The notes under the pieces: generated by a model
Seen by the model: only the letters and a program-made list of their open reading frames with translations
Databases searched by the model: none
Told to the model about the DNA's origin: nothing
Part shown: piece after piece, positions 17,656 to 27,481 of the stretch
Layout: every line of letters starts with the position of its first letter
How positions within the stretch are numbered: the first letter of the stretch is position 1
DNA from: Terrimonas sp.
GTDB lineage: Bacteria; Bacteroidota; Bacteroidia; Chitinophagales; Chitinophagaceae
Assembly (NCBI RefSeq): GCF_003075435.1
Contig: NZ_QCZJ01000002.1
Span: forward strand, 186,001 to 250,000
DNA length: 64,000 nucleotides
Reading direction: 5' to 3'
Translations under genes and position numbers: made by a program

Positions 17656-20025
17656 CTAAATCTTAAACCCGTATTTTGAAATAAAATGATAGTTCATCAG
17701 ACAGTATTTTTTGTTTTGTGCTGTTAACTGCTCTTTGTCATTTATAATATCGAACATCATTCTGAAATGATGGGGTTTTAACCGTTTTTTTACTCTATCC
17801 CATTCAACCATCTTTCTGATAAGTTTCAAAGTTATTTCAGGGTCTTTGGAATTATTCGATTCGATATGTTCAGATAACTCATCAATTTCAAAAAGAAGTT
17901 CAGGTGCATTCTCAATTACTTTTTCAATTATGTAAATGCCATTTGAAATTTCGTTTGGCAATATATTTGAACCATTCCTGACTTTTAAAGCCAAGTTCCA
18001 GGAAATGTTTTGCTGTGTGTCGGACAAACTCCTGGTTTCTTTGCCCCAATCCTCAATTTTCTTCCATACGCTTGTCGGAATAGATTTTATTTTTTCAAGT
18101 TCTTCCTGCCTCTTTTGCATTTCCGCTTCATCTTCAGAAATGATTATTCTCTTTGGCGGATTTTTCTTATCAATTAAATCCTGCACTATCCCTGATAAAT
18201 CAAAGTCGAATCCATGTGATTTGACTTTTAACCAGCACTCTTCTTTTTTTGCCCACTCACCATAAAGCCCTCCGGGAATATCCTTAATAAAGGCTTCAAC
18301 TTGTACCATCATTGAATGGAGCAATTGTTTAAGTGAACCGGATATATCCTGAGCCTTCCAGATTTTGTATAAGTCTAACTGATTTTTAGTTAAATGATTT
18401 AATAAACTGATGGTGTAGGGCACAGTAATGTAACGCAAATCACCAATAGCATTGGGTTTTACACCATAAACTTTCTCCGAAGCCCGATAGAGGATTGCTT
18501 TTGAAATTGTGTCTTCGTAATATACATTATTCAGTTTCTTTTCGAGATTGAAGTTGATAAACTGTACATAGTTTTTTTGATTTCCTCTTACAACATAATG
18601 TGGACCAACAGGCACTTTCTTCCCGTCTGCTATTTCCTGATAAGCATTAATGTATTTAGCCAATTCCTCTTTGGTGAACATTTGATTCTTCGGGTTCTTT
18701 AAATCAAAAGCCTTTAGTCTGGACTTTGGCAAACTCTCCTTCAGTCGTGCATTTTTATATTGCCCTCTTGCCCTTTCATAAAACCATTTAGTTTGTATCG
18801 GCTGACTGTCTGTTAAAGGGGTGAAAATACTTCTTGACAGTTTTTCAAATTCAATATGATACGGCCTGTTACTACTTAAATCTGAAACTGATACTTTATT
18901 TTGAGTATTGGCGAAAGCAGATATATTGGAAACAATATCACTGAATTTCTCTTTATTCTTGATTAATGATATTTTCATTTGGACAAATATTTTGGAAATA
19001 TCAGCCTTGTCCTTTTTGAAAGTATGATAAATTGAAGCAGTGGTTTGGCCACCATTCACTATTTGAAAATCCTTTACTGCGGCTATGTTCAACGAACTGC
19101 CATTTTCTTCAAATATTATTTCATCCGCAGTAGTTGTTAGTCCGTTATTATATGCAAGAAACATTTCGGGGCTTTCAATTATAGTTTTCCTAATACCGAA
19201 ATTTGTTGATTTTTTTCCGCCTACCTGCAAGAATGAACGTACATTTTGTTCTAAAAGTCTTGCACCATATTGCTCATAAATAAAAGCCAATGCCTCCCCT
19301 GGAATAATCGCTAAATATGATTGATAATCGTCTGTAATAGATGGAGACTGAATACACGGAATCGAAAAGCCATACGATTTGAAATCAATATCATTCGGGA
19401 GATGAGGCTTGTTACTTATATTAAAAAGGCTTTCAATATCAAATACTTTGTAATAGAAGTTATATCCTGAAATAGTTGTGCCTGATGGAAATTCACCTTT
19501 ATAAGAGCCGTTGGTTAGTATAAAGGCATTGACTCTGACAAGGTTCTCTCTGACTTCCTGCGACTTTGCCAGTGTATAGGCAAACTGAAATATTTCAGAG
19601 GTTTCTTCAATTTCATCAACATACTCACTTCTGAAATACTTGTTTTTTTCATCATCCGCTGCATAAATAGCTTTTCTGAAAAAGTTTGAAATTCTTTTTG
19701 ATGCTGTTTCAATTTCCTGATTTGAAATCTTCGATATTTCTTCTGTACCGTTAAAAATAGTTATAAACAAATCTACTGTTTCATAATTCTCAGATATTGC
19801 ATAAGCATTTATTTTATGCTGCTTCTGTGTTCCCAAACCTTTTTCATCATACCTGACAACTATATTTTCTGATTCACCAGATGCTGCCAGCAAATCAACT
19901 GCCTGTTGAGTAAAAATCTGTTCTGAAATTGCCCCTTCTTCATCTGTTGACTGGATGGCAGCGATGTCCTGCATCAGTGAAACATAAAATTTATTTAGTT
20001 CAATATTTTCAAGTGATAGGCTCAT
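17656..20025 (-). CDS. AIPR family (abortive infection phage resistance) protein
   Basis: A 789-residue protein with the AIPR core at about residues 230-500. Diagnostic strings are LLEQNVRSFLQVGGKKSTN, FLAYNNGLTTTADEI and FQIVNGGQTTASIYHTF. Next come VQMKISLIKN and the block ANTQNKVSVSDLSSNRPYHI, then IQTKWFYERARGQYKN. The family was first named from a lactococcal abortive infection gene and often occurs in restriction-like cassettes with Z1 proteins. Its biochemical activity is not established here. The start ATG overlaps the stop of the PD-(D/E)XK gene (ATGA), so translation is probably coupled. It is full length, with a helical C-terminal extension of about 250 residues. Confidence 0.88.
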   Translation of the reverse strand: MSLSLENIELNKFYVSLMQDIAAIQSTDEEGAISEQIFTQQAVDLLAASGESENIVVRYDEKGLGTQKQHKINAYAISENYETVDLFITIFNGTEEISKISNQEIETASKRISNFFRKAIYAADDEKNKYFRSEYVDEIEETSEIFQFAYTLAKSQEVRENLVRVNAFILTNGSYKGEFPSGTTISGYNFYYKVFDIESLFNISNKPHLPNDIDFKSYGFSIPCIQSPSITDDYQSYLAIIPGEALAFIYEQYGARLLEQNVRSFLQVGGKKSTNFGIRKTIIESPEMFLAYNNGLTTTADEIIFEENGSSLNIAAVKDFQIVNGGQTTASIYHTFKKDKADISKIFVQMKISLIKNKEKFSDIVSNISAFANTQNKVSVSDLSSNRPYHIEFEKLSRSIFTPLTDSQPIQTKWFYERARGQYKNARLKESLPKSRLKAFDLKNPKNQMFTKEELAKYINAYQEIADGKKVPVGPHYVVRGNQKNYVQFINFNLEKKLNNVYYEDTISKAILYRASEKVYGVKPNAIGDLRYITVPYTISLLNHLTKNQLDLYKIWKAQDISGSLKQLLHSMMVQVEAFIKDIPGGLYGEWAKKEECWLKVKSHGFDFDLSGIVQDLIDKKNPPKRIIISEDEAEMQKRQEELEKIKSIPTSVWKKIEDWGKETRSLSDTQQNISWNLALKVRNGSNILPNEISNGIYIIEKVIENAPELLFEIDELSEHIESNNSKDPEITLKLIRKMVEWDRVKKRLKPHHFRMMFDIINDKEQLTAQNKKYCLMNYHFISKYGFKI

Positions 20026-21020
20026 TGTTTTATCAGGGTTTGAAAAACTAATTCTTCTGTTTGTTTAAATTCTTCGCATTGCGAAAGAATAATTGAATAT
20101 TCCACATCGCCTACACCACTTCGGAGTTCCTTCTCCTGTATTCTTGGAAAAGTATCTTCCACTGAATAAAATGTAGCCTGTCTTATAAAATAGCCTGTTG
20201 TGTCATAAAGACCTATATGTTGTTCAAAATACCCAGCTTCATAGAGTTTAGACCGGAACCGGTTTAATGCTATGGCATCATGTGAAAGCAAATTGCTTAT
20301 TGAAGAAACGATTTGGTTTAATGTCTCTCCGCTTTCCTGTACTTTCTCCAATGAAACATGATAGATATATAACTTTTCAAGATGAGTTATATCTAATTGC
20401 CTTTCGCTGCTGATTTGAATTTTCTGATGATTATTACCATGCGTTGTTTTTACTTCCAATGCCCAATTGCCCATCTGAAAATCTCTCACTTCACTTGCAG
20501 GGCCAACCCATGTATTCAATACAGCAGAGTAATTGTTATTATGCTGCATGAATTTTCGCAGAAAATACAATTCGCCAAATAAACCTCTTTGTTCTTCGGG
20601 AGATAATCCTTCCGAGGCAATTTTGGTAAATAAGGATTTCCATTTTTCAAACCTGTTCAATAAGGTTTTTACCAACTGCCTTTCATTGGTTTCTGTGGCA
20701 ATATTTGCAATCAGGTCTTCACATAGAACAGAAAAAATATCCCTGTGTTGATTGTTTGTTAGTTTAAATATCAGTATTCTTTTTTCTTGCTTGTTAGGGT
20801 CAGGAATAAGTTCAATTTGTATTTCCTGTAGATTATCAAATTGAGAAATATCAACATCAATTGATTCGCTTATTGAACTGGCAATGCACAGTTGTTTTTC
20901 TGGTTGTTGTATTGCAACAAACACATCAGGTAATACTGAGCCGGAATACCTTCTCAATAGCAGCCCTTTTGCAAATGAAGTATCATTTGCCAGTTCATCC
21001 CATATTTGATTAATCTTCAT
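20022..21020 (-). CDS. PD-(D/E)XK motif protein (DUF4420-like putative nuclease)
   Basis: A 332-residue protein of the type annotated as PD-(D/E)XK motif protein. The probable nuclease core is GLFGELYFLRKF (Glu150), followed by WVGPASEVRDFQMGNWALEVKTT in pieces: Asp180, then Glu189-Val-Lys191, matching D-x(n)-ExK. The N-terminal 100 residues are beta-rich. It is the most likely DNA-cutting subunit of the cassette. Its start overlaps the end of the Z1 gene by 11 bp and its stop overlaps the start of the AIPR gene, so all three are translationally linked. Nuclease activity is inferred from the motif. Confidence 0.85.
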   Translation of the reverse strand: MKINQIWDELANDTSFAKGLLLRRYSGSVLPDVFVAIQQPEKQLCIASSISESIDVDISQFDNLQEIQIELIPDPNKQEKRILIFKLTNNQHRDIFSVLCEDLIANIATETNERQLVKTLLNRFEKWKSLFTKIASEGLSPEEQRGLFGELYFLRKFMQHNNNYSAVLNTWVGPASEVRDFQMGNWALEVKTTHGNNHQKIQISSERQLDITHLEKLYIYHVSLEKVQESGETLNQIVSSISNLLSHDAIALNRFRSKLYEAGYFEQHIGLYDTTGYFIRQATFYSVEDTFPRIQEKELRSGVGDVEYSIILSQCEEFKQTEELVFQTLIKQ

Positions 21021-23745
21021 CCTCGTCCTCCTCTTCTAAATTGTCTTCCTGATTGAATATTGATAATAGCTGTTCATGAACAGCATAACTTACAGTTGCG
21101 TTAAACCTGCTGGAAGGGAAACTTATTGCATACCCTACTATTGGATTACTGTCAGATGCCAATCCTGCTTCTTCGGGATTTAAAAAATAGATAAGCAATA
21201 AGGGTTTTCGGGGGTCTCGAATTTCATTTCGAACTATTTCACCACTAATATAACTTGGCTCACCTTCTTTTCCCCTTTGCCTCCAATATTCAATTGTTCT
21301 GTTCCAGGCATTGTTTCGTTCTTCATCCGTTAAGTCAATTACTTCATCTCCTGGGCTAATAATATGTGAACGTTTTATGTAGTAATTATCAGTAGAAGAA
21401 TTTCTTTCATCTTGCCGCCTGTTAAATAAACCAATATCCAGTTCATCTTCTCCCTTTTGAATTGTGTATCTCAAATCGGCCTTCTTTTTTGACATAATGG
21501 CCACTCTCCATTCTGTTAGCTCATTATTTGCTACCTGTAAGTTTATAAATCTGATAAGATTAGTGGGGTCAGCCCGTTTTAGATTTTCTGAAAGTCTAAA
21601 TCCCTGAAGTAAAGATTTAATATTTTCAACATTCACATCAAACCATAAATAGTTGTCTTTTCTTATTTCTGGCCTACCGTTAAGTTGGTCAATAAATGCT
21701 ATTGTTGCTTGAAGGTTAGAAGAAATAACATCTGCCTTTTTTTGAAACTCATAAGATTCAACAAGTCTGCCCGCCCATGAAACAGTTACGGTTGTTGCTC
21801 TCCTGATTTTATTACTTGCTGAAATTTGAAGTACGCCAGGGTGAGTTCTTACTTTTAATGCGTATTGCTCCGGTGTTGCTCCTACAGTATCACTCATATA
21901 ATCAAACTCATTTCTTAATTCTTCCGAAGCATGAGTAATATGGCAGAACCATTCATTAAGTTGTCTGCTTGTAAATAATCTGCATAAATCCACATATCCT
22001 GGCCTGTAGCCAAACCATCTTCCCATTTGCATAAGAGAATCATACATTCTGGATGTACGCAAATAGTAGCTCACAGAAAGACCCTCAAGAGTTAAGCCTC
22101 TGGAAAGTTTATTTCCACCAACTGCAATAACTGATAAACCATTTGGATGGTCGTAATAATTCAGAGCATCTGCCGAACCCATATTTATCTCCTTAACTAT
22201 TATTCTTGATGCTGCTTCGTGAGGGTGTTGTTTTACATCTTCCCAGGTATGTATCTGAATCTGGCCGTCAATTGCTGCCAATTGGGAATTTAAAATCTGG
22301 GAACTAATGGTAGTGTAAGATTTATAATTTCCCTGGTCTTCTTCGAAAACCTCTCTGAACTCTTCCAGCACTGATGCAATTTTCATTTCGATACCTCTCC
22401 GGTAAAAGTCAAAAACATTTTCTACCAGTGACTTTAGTTCATGCTGCCAGGCTCTTAATCTGGAGACATGAACAAGCATTGAGTTGTGTACATCAGTTTG
22501 ACCTCTTAATCTTCTTATTGCACAAGTGATAATAAAACATTTGATTGCTGTTTTGAGTGATTCCGGAACTTCGGTTGGTGTATTTGAATCATCAACAAAA
22601 TGGTGATGGTCGTCTATTCTTCTTACTATTGGTAATACATCATCAGATTCCTCGTCATCTCCCACAAGCCTGAACCCAAAAACTTTATCCGGGCCGATGT
22701 AGTTTGATGGTGCAGGCAGATTAATTATAAAGTCTCTTGGAAATAAATTGTCTTCTTCTATGGGAATGAAAATATTTGCAAAGGGGGTAGCAGTATAACC
22801 TACATAGCCACTTTTATCGAATAGCCTTAGGATATTCCTGATTAAATCATTAATTCTGGTAGCCGGGTCGTTATCCCGGTTGGTATTAATTGAAGCATTG
22901 TCTGCTTCATCGTCTATTAACAACAATGATTTGCTTCTGATTACCCTGCGGCCATCAACGTCTATTGCCTTGGAATTTAGCCATTGCAGTAACCTGTTTA
23001 ATATCGTCGCATTCTTTTTTACAACCAACACCAAAGGGTCTTTCATTCCAAAATTAATTCCCGATGAATTAGCTGCAGCGGTATTGAAATCTGAAATGCT
23101 TGTGGTTAATGAATGTGCAATTGCATTTTGATTAAAGCGGCCAACTCCAATCCATGTATTATTTTCTCTGAATGCCCTTTCATGTTGTGTATCAAAGCCA
23201 AGAAAACCTTCATCAATTCGGAGTTGCGTTTGACTTCTAAGATTATTATGTATGCCCGCCAGAACAATAATCAAATTAAATCCAGCATCCGCTCCTTTGC
23301 AGATAAGGCCGGTATAGTTAGCCGTCTTGCCAGATTGCACTTGCCCAACCACAAGACCGTATTTACTTATGATTGCATTTATTTCCGGGTCAAATAATCC
23401 GTCTAAAGTGCGGTCGGTTAGTCTGTCGAGTTGATTTAAAACTGTATCAGCAAAATTCTTCTCATATTGTAAGTAATCTCTGTATCTGTTCCAAAATTTA
23501 AAATCAATTCCTGCTTTCTTTGCATTAATCCAGGGAAGCCTCCGTTCAGTATCTTCTATAACCCTGAAGTCCTCAATACGAACATTGTAAATTGATTCAA
23601 TTTCCCTTAGCAAAGCATCTTTATCTACAGAGGAATATAATGGTAAAGACAGTGCCATATCTACGGCGGTATCAATTTCCGCTCTGCTAACACTTCCAGT
23701 TTGAGGCAGGAAAGTTCTGACAGTTTTGATTGCTTGTTGAAGCAT
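21010..23745 (-). CDS. Z1 domain superfamily II helicase-like ATPase
   Basis: A 911-residue Z1 protein. Walker A is GQVQSGKT at residues 134-141 and Walker B is the helicase-like LLIDDEAD at about 276-282. GYTATPFANIF is a motif III-like segment. The Z1 domain proper contains VIAVGGNKLSRGLTLEGLSVSYYLRTSRM and LMQMGRWFGYRPGYVDLCRLF, the motif V/VI region with Arg residues. The family occurs with MORC/MutL-like ATPases in predicted restriction systems, where it probably moves or remodels DNA. The C-terminus is very acidic (NLEEEDEDED). It starts 11 bp after the GHKL gene. Confidence 0.92.
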   Translation of the reverse strand: MLQQAIKTVRTFLPQTGSVSRAEIDTAVDMALSLPLYSSVDKDALLREIESIYNVRIEDFRVIEDTERRLPWINAKKAGIDFKFWNRYRDYLQYEKNFADTVLNQLDRLTDRTLDGLFDPEINAIISKYGLVVGQVQSGKTANYTGLICKGADAGFNLIIVLAGIHNNLRSQTQLRIDEGFLGFDTQHERAFRENNTWIGVGRFNQNAIAHSLTTSISDFNTAAANSSGINFGMKDPLVLVVKKNATILNRLLQWLNSKAIDVDGRRVIRSKSLLLIDDEADNASINTNRDNDPATRINDLIRNILRLFDKSGYVGYTATPFANIFIPIEEDNLFPRDFIINLPAPSNYIGPDKVFGFRLVGDDEESDDVLPIVRRIDDHHHFVDDSNTPTEVPESLKTAIKCFIITCAIRRLRGQTDVHNSMLVHVSRLRAWQHELKSLVENVFDFYRRGIEMKIASVLEEFREVFEEDQGNYKSYTTISSQILNSQLAAIDGQIQIHTWEDVKQHPHEAASRIIVKEINMGSADALNYYDHPNGLSVIAVGGNKLSRGLTLEGLSVSYYLRTSRMYDSLMQMGRWFGYRPGYVDLCRLFTSRQLNEWFCHITHASEELRNEFDYMSDTVGATPEQYALKVRTHPGVLQISASNKIRRATTVTVSWAGRLVESYEFQKKADVISSNLQATIAFIDQLNGRPEIRKDNYLWFDVNVENIKSLLQGFRLSENLKRADPTNLIRFINLQVANNELTEWRVAIMSKKKADLRYTIQKGEDELDIGLFNRRQDERNSSTDNYYIKRSHIISPGDEVIDLTDEERNNAWNRTIEYWRQRGKEGEPSYISGEIVRNEIRDPRKPLLLIYFLNPEEAGLASDSNPIVGYAISFPSSRFNATVSYAVHEQLLSIFNQEDNLEEEDEDED

Positions 23746-23756
23746 ATATAAATCGT

Positions 23757-25235
23757 TTATAAAAATTCAAGAAAATGAGTAAACTGATTGAATGGGTCAA
23801 TGTTTGCAATTATTGCTTTTGCTTCCTGTTGAGACTTCCCTTTCTTTATCAGTGATTCAAACATTGTTTGCATTGTCTTTCTGATTGGTTCCTGGTCTAT
23901 TCCTTCAAAAGGTTTTCCCTGTGCTTCTGGTTCTTCCGCTTCTTTAATATAAATTGATTTGGATGGAATATTCTCTTCTATAAATCTGATTAAAGTTTCA
24001 ATTGATTTATCAGGGTCTGCCTTTGCCTGGTTTTTAATAATATCAAGCAATGGATGGTCTCTGTTTATCTTGTAAAACCATTTGTCTCCTCTTTTGTGGT
24101 CAATCCATAAAGGGATAAACTTTTGGCCATTGGAATGCGTTACCGTCTTTCCTCTGTGCCGATATACTTCAACACCCTGCGACCTGACCTTAGCTGCATA
24201 ATTTTTTATCTGGTCTCTGTAAATAAGTGGCGGACGGGCAACTGATTTTTTTATATCAATCTGCCAGTCAGCATCCAGAGAATTTGGCAAATCAATCTGA
24301 ATCCTGATTAACTTGTAGTGTTCTTCTTTTCTGAATAATCCTAACCAATCACCAGCCAGCAACAACCTTTCATTTCTGTAGATATAAAAGCCCTGATGTT
24401 CATTCCAGCCTTTTGTTCCTTCGGCATATTTATATGTTTCTTCATCAATCTTGGATTTGTGTGGCAATACATACCCTTTTATAATCACTTTGCCATTGTG
24501 CAACTGCTCCTCTCCAAATGATTGAGTAGCCGATTCCGCTGGCAAAAAAGGATTCCAGGGTTTGATTTCATTATCCTGAAAGAAGATTTTAATTCTTTTA
24601 CTTTCAATAAACCTGTGAAAGACCATCGCCAGATGTTTTTTCACCAGTTCCATGATAAATAAAAATTTATCAAGTGCTGCGTTATCGGTCTGCCTGAAAT
24701 GTTTTACAACTCTGTCAATATCATTCCAGATAACAAGAGTGCCTGACGGAAGATTTGATAATGAATTTTCATTGAAGTTCTCCGGCAGATATTTAATTAA
24801 ATCCCAGTTGCCTGTTTGATTGACATAATCCAAATCCCATGTCCAGTACACACTTGCATAATCCGGTTTTTTTGATAAAACAGTTAACCGGCGAGCTTGC
24901 GAAAAAGAAGCGGTTTTAAGTCCTAAGCCAAACCTGCCTAAATCTTTTGAATTTCTATCGTCTAATGGATTTTTGCTGCCGGGACGCATGGCCTGAATAA
25001 GTTCATCATTATTCATTCCGCTACCATCATCTTTTACCGATAGCCAAGTGTCTTCTCCGTTCCATTCAAAATTTACCCATATATTTTTTGCATTTGCAGA
25101 AATTGAATTATCAATAATATCCGCAATAGCAGTTTCAATATTATAGCCAATAGCCCTGAATGTTTCAATCATTGAAGAGGCTTCGGGGATGGCTGCTGCA
25201 GTTTGGTATTTTGAATAATCTATAGGTGGTGGCAT
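23757..25235 (-). CDS. GHKL ATPase (MORC/MutL-like) of a restriction cassette
   Basis: A 492-residue ATP-binding protein with the Bergerat fold in the first 200 residues. The N-box is ETAIADIIDNSISA (Glu34, Asp39, Asn43), the G1 box is VKDDGSGM (69-74) and the G2 box is GRFGLGLKTASFSQ (100 onward). The next 150 residues look like an S5-type transducer domain, with VIWNDIDRVV and the conserved Lys region IDIKKSVARPP. This is the layout of MORC and MutL ATPases. Prokaryotic MORC-like proteins are known from predicted restriction-modification operons with Z1 proteins and methylases (work of Iyer and Aravind). It probably acts as an ATP-driven clamp. It starts 3 bp after the methyltransferase gene. 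Confidence 0.88.
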   Translation of the reverse strand: MPPPIDYSKYQTAAAIPEASSMIETFRAIGYNIETAIADIIDNSISANAKNIWVNFEWNGEDTWLSVKDDGSGMNNDELIQAMRPGSKNPLDDRNSKDLGRFGLGLKTASFSQARRLTVLSKKPDYASVYWTWDLDYVNQTGNWDLIKYLPENFNENSLSNLPSGTLVIWNDIDRVVKHFRQTDNAALDKFLFIMELVKKHLAMVFHRFIESKRIKIFFQDNEIKPWNPFLPAESATQSFGEEQLHNGKVIIKGYVLPHKSKIDEETYKYAEGTKGWNEHQGFYIYRNERLLLAGDWLGLFRKEEHYKLIRIQIDLPNSLDADWQIDIKKSVARPPLIYRDQIKNYAAKVRSQGVEVYRHRGKTVTHSNGQKFIPLWIDHKRGDKWFYKINRDHPLLDIIKNQAKADPDKSIETLIRFIEENIPSKSIYIKEAEEPEAQGKPFEGIDQEPIRKTMQTMFESLIKKGKSQQEAKAIIANIDPFNQFTHFLEFL

Positions 25236-25238
25236 AGT

Positions 25239-26480
25239 TTAGATAAGTTCTATAATAGTTGCAGCGATTGATTGGGCCATCAATGGCGGTACAGCGTTTC
25301 CTATTTGTTTAAAAGCGGCGGTTCTGTTTTTCCCTTCTTTTACTCCTTCAAAATAAAAATCATCTGGAAAAGATTGCAACCGGGCAGCTTCTCTTACTGT
25401 TAGTGAGCGGTTTTGTTTTATATCAGGATGGATATAGTAATGTCCATCCTTTGCAATATGTGCTACTATGGTTTGGGAATATTCTGCATTTGCATCCACC
25501 ACTTTAAAGCGGTCAAAAAAGGAATGCTGATTATTATGCGTTTTAAGCCGTTTGGGTAATGAAGGATAGTTGAGCCGTTCTCCCCGGTGCAGTTGCTCAA
25601 CTGCAATTCGATAAATCTCTTTGTCCTGTACCGTATGCGGACGGGCAACATGCTGTGTGAGAATATCAATACCATTCCGGATTCCAGCATTGTTCAGATA
25701 TGCTATTGACGGTTTGCCATATGAAACGAATTTGTCAACTCCTTCGCCAGCCTGAATAGAAGGAAGGTCATTCAATAATTCACTTACGGTATGTTTTGTA
25801 TTGCAGCGAATAGCTTCCAGGTCTGGCAGATCAATATTTATTTCTTTCTGCCAACCGAGAATAATTACTCTTCTTCTGTTTTGTAAAACTCCAAAATTGT
25901 TTGCCTCAACTGTAAACAACTTCATGTTATATCCCTTCTTATCGAACAGCTTTTCCATGTTGTACAGATAAATTCCGGAACCGGCAGATTTTAATCCTAA
26001 TACATTTTCAAATACAAACATTTTGGGCTGATACTTCTCCAGATATTTTGCATACTGCACATAGAGATAGTTGCGGGGGTCTCCTTTCATTCCATCTTTG
26101 CGTCTTGCCCTGCCCACCAAAGAATAAGCCTGACATGGTGGGCCACCAATAATTAAATCAACCTCCCTGTTATTTAGTTGTTTTTCGATTTCTTTATGAA
26201 TCTTAGGATTGTTTTCACCTCCAATAGGCAGGTTGATTACACTATTGAGGATTTCAGTTGGAATTTTCTTGTATAGTTCGTCTCTGGTTATTTCATTTTT
26301 CAGATACTTCTTATATATGTCAAACTTCTTTTCTGATTTCAGAAAATGATAAGCGGCTCTTGTTTTTAATGTATAACATGCCGCTTCGTCCATTTCAACA
26401 TGAGCAATAGGACTAAAACCTTCCCGGATAAATCCTTCGGAAAGGCCGCCAGCACCAGCAAAAAGGTCTATATAATTCAT
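25239..26480 (-). CDS. dcm: DNA (cytosine-5-)-methyltransferase
   Basis: A 413-residue C5-methyltransferase starting at the ATG at 26480 (MNYIDLFAGAGG). The frame extends further upstream, but that part lies inside the preceding gene. All main motifs are present: I (DLFAGAGGLSEGF), IV with the catalytic Cys116 (GGPPCQAYS), VI (FVFENVLGL), VIII (QNRRRVIILG) and X (QIGNAVPPLMA). A target recognition region lies at about residues 240-350. It transfers a methyl group from S-adenosylmethionine to cytosine in a specific sequence and would protect host DNA from the nuclease in this cassette. It starts 1 bp after the stop of the 99-aa gene. The recognition sequence cannot be predicted. Confidence 0.95.
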   Translation of the reverse strand: MNYIDLFAGAGGLSEGFIREGFSPIAHVEMDEAACYTLKTRAAYHFLKSEKKFDIYKKYLKNEITRDELYKKIPTEILNSVINLPIGGENNPKIHKEIEKQLNNREVDLIIGGPPCQAYSLVGRARRKDGMKGDPRNYLYVQYAKYLEKYQPKMFVFENVLGLKSAGSGIYLYNMEKLFDKKGYNMKLFTVEANNFGVLQNRRRVIILGWQKEINIDLPDLEAIRCNTKHTVSELLNDLPSIQAGEGVDKFVSYGKPSIAYLNNAGIRNGIDILTQHVARPHTVQDKEIYRIAVEQLHRGERLNYPSLPKRLKTHNNQHSFFDRFKVVDANAEYSQTIVAHIAKDGHYYIHPDIKQNRSLTVREAARLQSFPDDFYFEGVKEGKNRTAAFKQIGNAVPPLMAQSIAATIIELI

Positions 26481-26481
26481 C

Positions 26482-26781
26482 TTAGTTATTCTCTGGGTAT
26501 GGTTGTGATGGTAGGGGAATAAATTTATCCATTCCTGTTTCAACAAGAGAAACCTCAAGCATTACTGCATAAATGTCTGCTCCTTCTTTTTCACAAATCT
26601 CAAAACATTTATTCATTAAGTCATTTCTTACTTCAGCTTCTTCCTTTGTATAACACGGCTCATTTGTTTTAAAATTCATATAGTCGTTAAAATCATCATC
26701 AGGATGAAAGCTGACACCTTCGCCAATTATTTGCTTTGCAAAGAGTTTAACGTCCTCTACAGTTTTAATATCGTTAATCAT
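26482..26781 (-). CDS. Small conserved-looking protein between vsr and dcm
   Basis: A 99-residue acidic protein that I do not recognise by name. It begins MINDIKTVEDVKLFAKQI and contains a GVSFHPDDDFNDY segment, then an alpha-helical stretch (YTKEEAEVRNDLMNKCFEI). There is no signal peptide or membrane helix. It overlaps the vsr gene by 8 bp and ends 1 bp before the methyltransferase start, so it is an integral member of the operon. A real gene is supported by this tight packing and by the absence of any competing frame. It could be an accessory factor or antitoxin-like regulator of the methylase or nuclease, but no function is shown by the sequence. Confidence 0.72.
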   Translation of the reverse strand: MINDIKTVEDVKLFAKQIIGEGVSFHPDDDFNDYMNFKTNEPCYTKEEAEVRNDLMNKCFEICEKEGADIYAVMLEVSLVETGMDKFIPLPSQPYPENN

Positions 26782-27202
26782 TTTGTTTGGTTTTAAGTTG
26801 TTTGATAATTGCTTTCAATGTGGAATCAGTTCTGTCCTTGTTTAATTCACATTCATATATCGTAATTACTTTCCACTTACTTTTTCTCAATTTATTTTCA
26901 TTCTCAGCATCCAATTGTTTGTTTCGTCCAATCTTGTTTAGCCACCATTCCGTTCTTGTTTTCGGAACCACATAATATTTGCATCCCTCATGGCCATGCC
27001 AGAAACAGCCATGCACAAATATTGCGGTTCTGTATTTTGGCAATACTATATCCGGTTTGCCGGGCAAGGTCTTTGAATGCAGCCTGTACCTGAATCCTTG
27101 TGCAAACAGGTATTTACGCACTACCAATTCCGGCCTGGTATTCTTTGACCGGATTTTGCTCATGTTGTAGCTTCTTACTGCTTTGCTATGCACATCTGCC
27201 AT
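26774..27202 (-). CDS. vsr: Very short patch repair (Vsr) endonuclease
   Basis: A 142-residue Vsr-type nuclease starting at the ATG at 27202 (MADVHSKAVRSYNMSKI), just after the XRE gene. Family signatures are MSKIRSKNTRPELVVRKYLF, the metal-binding Asp in LPGKPDIVLPKYRTAIFVHG, and the zinc/catalytic motif HGCFWHGHEGCKY. The C-terminus has WKVITIYECEL. Vsr enzymes nick beside T:G mismatches produced by deamination of 5-methylcytosine, so they commonly travel with C5-methyltransferases, as here. In cassettes with Z1 and MORC-like proteins the nuclease might also take part in restriction, which is an inference from gene neighbourhood. It overlaps the 99-aa gene by 8 bp. Confidence 0.94.
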   Translation of the reverse strand: MADVHSKAVRSYNMSKIRSKNTRPELVVRKYLFAQGFRYRLHSKTLPGKPDIVLPKYRTAIFVHGCFWHGHEGCKYYVVPKTRTEWWLNKIGRNKQLDAENENKLRKSKWKVITIYECELNKDRTDSTLKAIIKQLKTKQND

Positions 27203-27203
27203 G

Positions 27204-27452
27204 CTACCTGTTTGTTTTTTCCAGAATCGAAATATCAAAATCCAAATACCAGGCAAACCTTACGAGGTAGTCAATGGTGATTGCAAACCTGCCGGTTTCC
27301 ACTTTTGAAATAGTGGAGCGATGCACTTCCATTATTTCTGCCAACTCATCCTGACTGTAACCCTTTTTCTCCCGAAACCCTCTGATTTGTTTTCCTATCG
27401 CTTCCCTATGCTCCTGGATATATTCTTCGGTTGGCCTGGATTTTTTAATCAT
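27204..27452 (-). CDS. XRE family helix-turn-helix regulator
   Basis: An 82-residue regulator starting at the ATG at 27452 (MIKKSRPTEEYI). The longer frame to 27527 would overlap the upstream gene. The Cro/cI-type HTH is IRGFREKKGYSQDELAEIME followed by VHRSTISKVETGRFAITIDY. It lies directly before vsr with a 1-bp gap, at the head of the restriction operon. It probably acts as a controller (C) protein that delays or limits expression of the nuclease genes, as in many type II systems. That role is inferred from position and size. Confidence 0.85.
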   Translation of the reverse strand: MIKKSRPTEEYIQEHREAIGKQIRGFREKKGYSQDELAEIMEVHRSTISKVETGRFAITIDYLVRFAWYLDFDISILEKTNR

Positions 27453-27481
27453 ATACGCTGTTCTTTTATCATGGCTTACCA

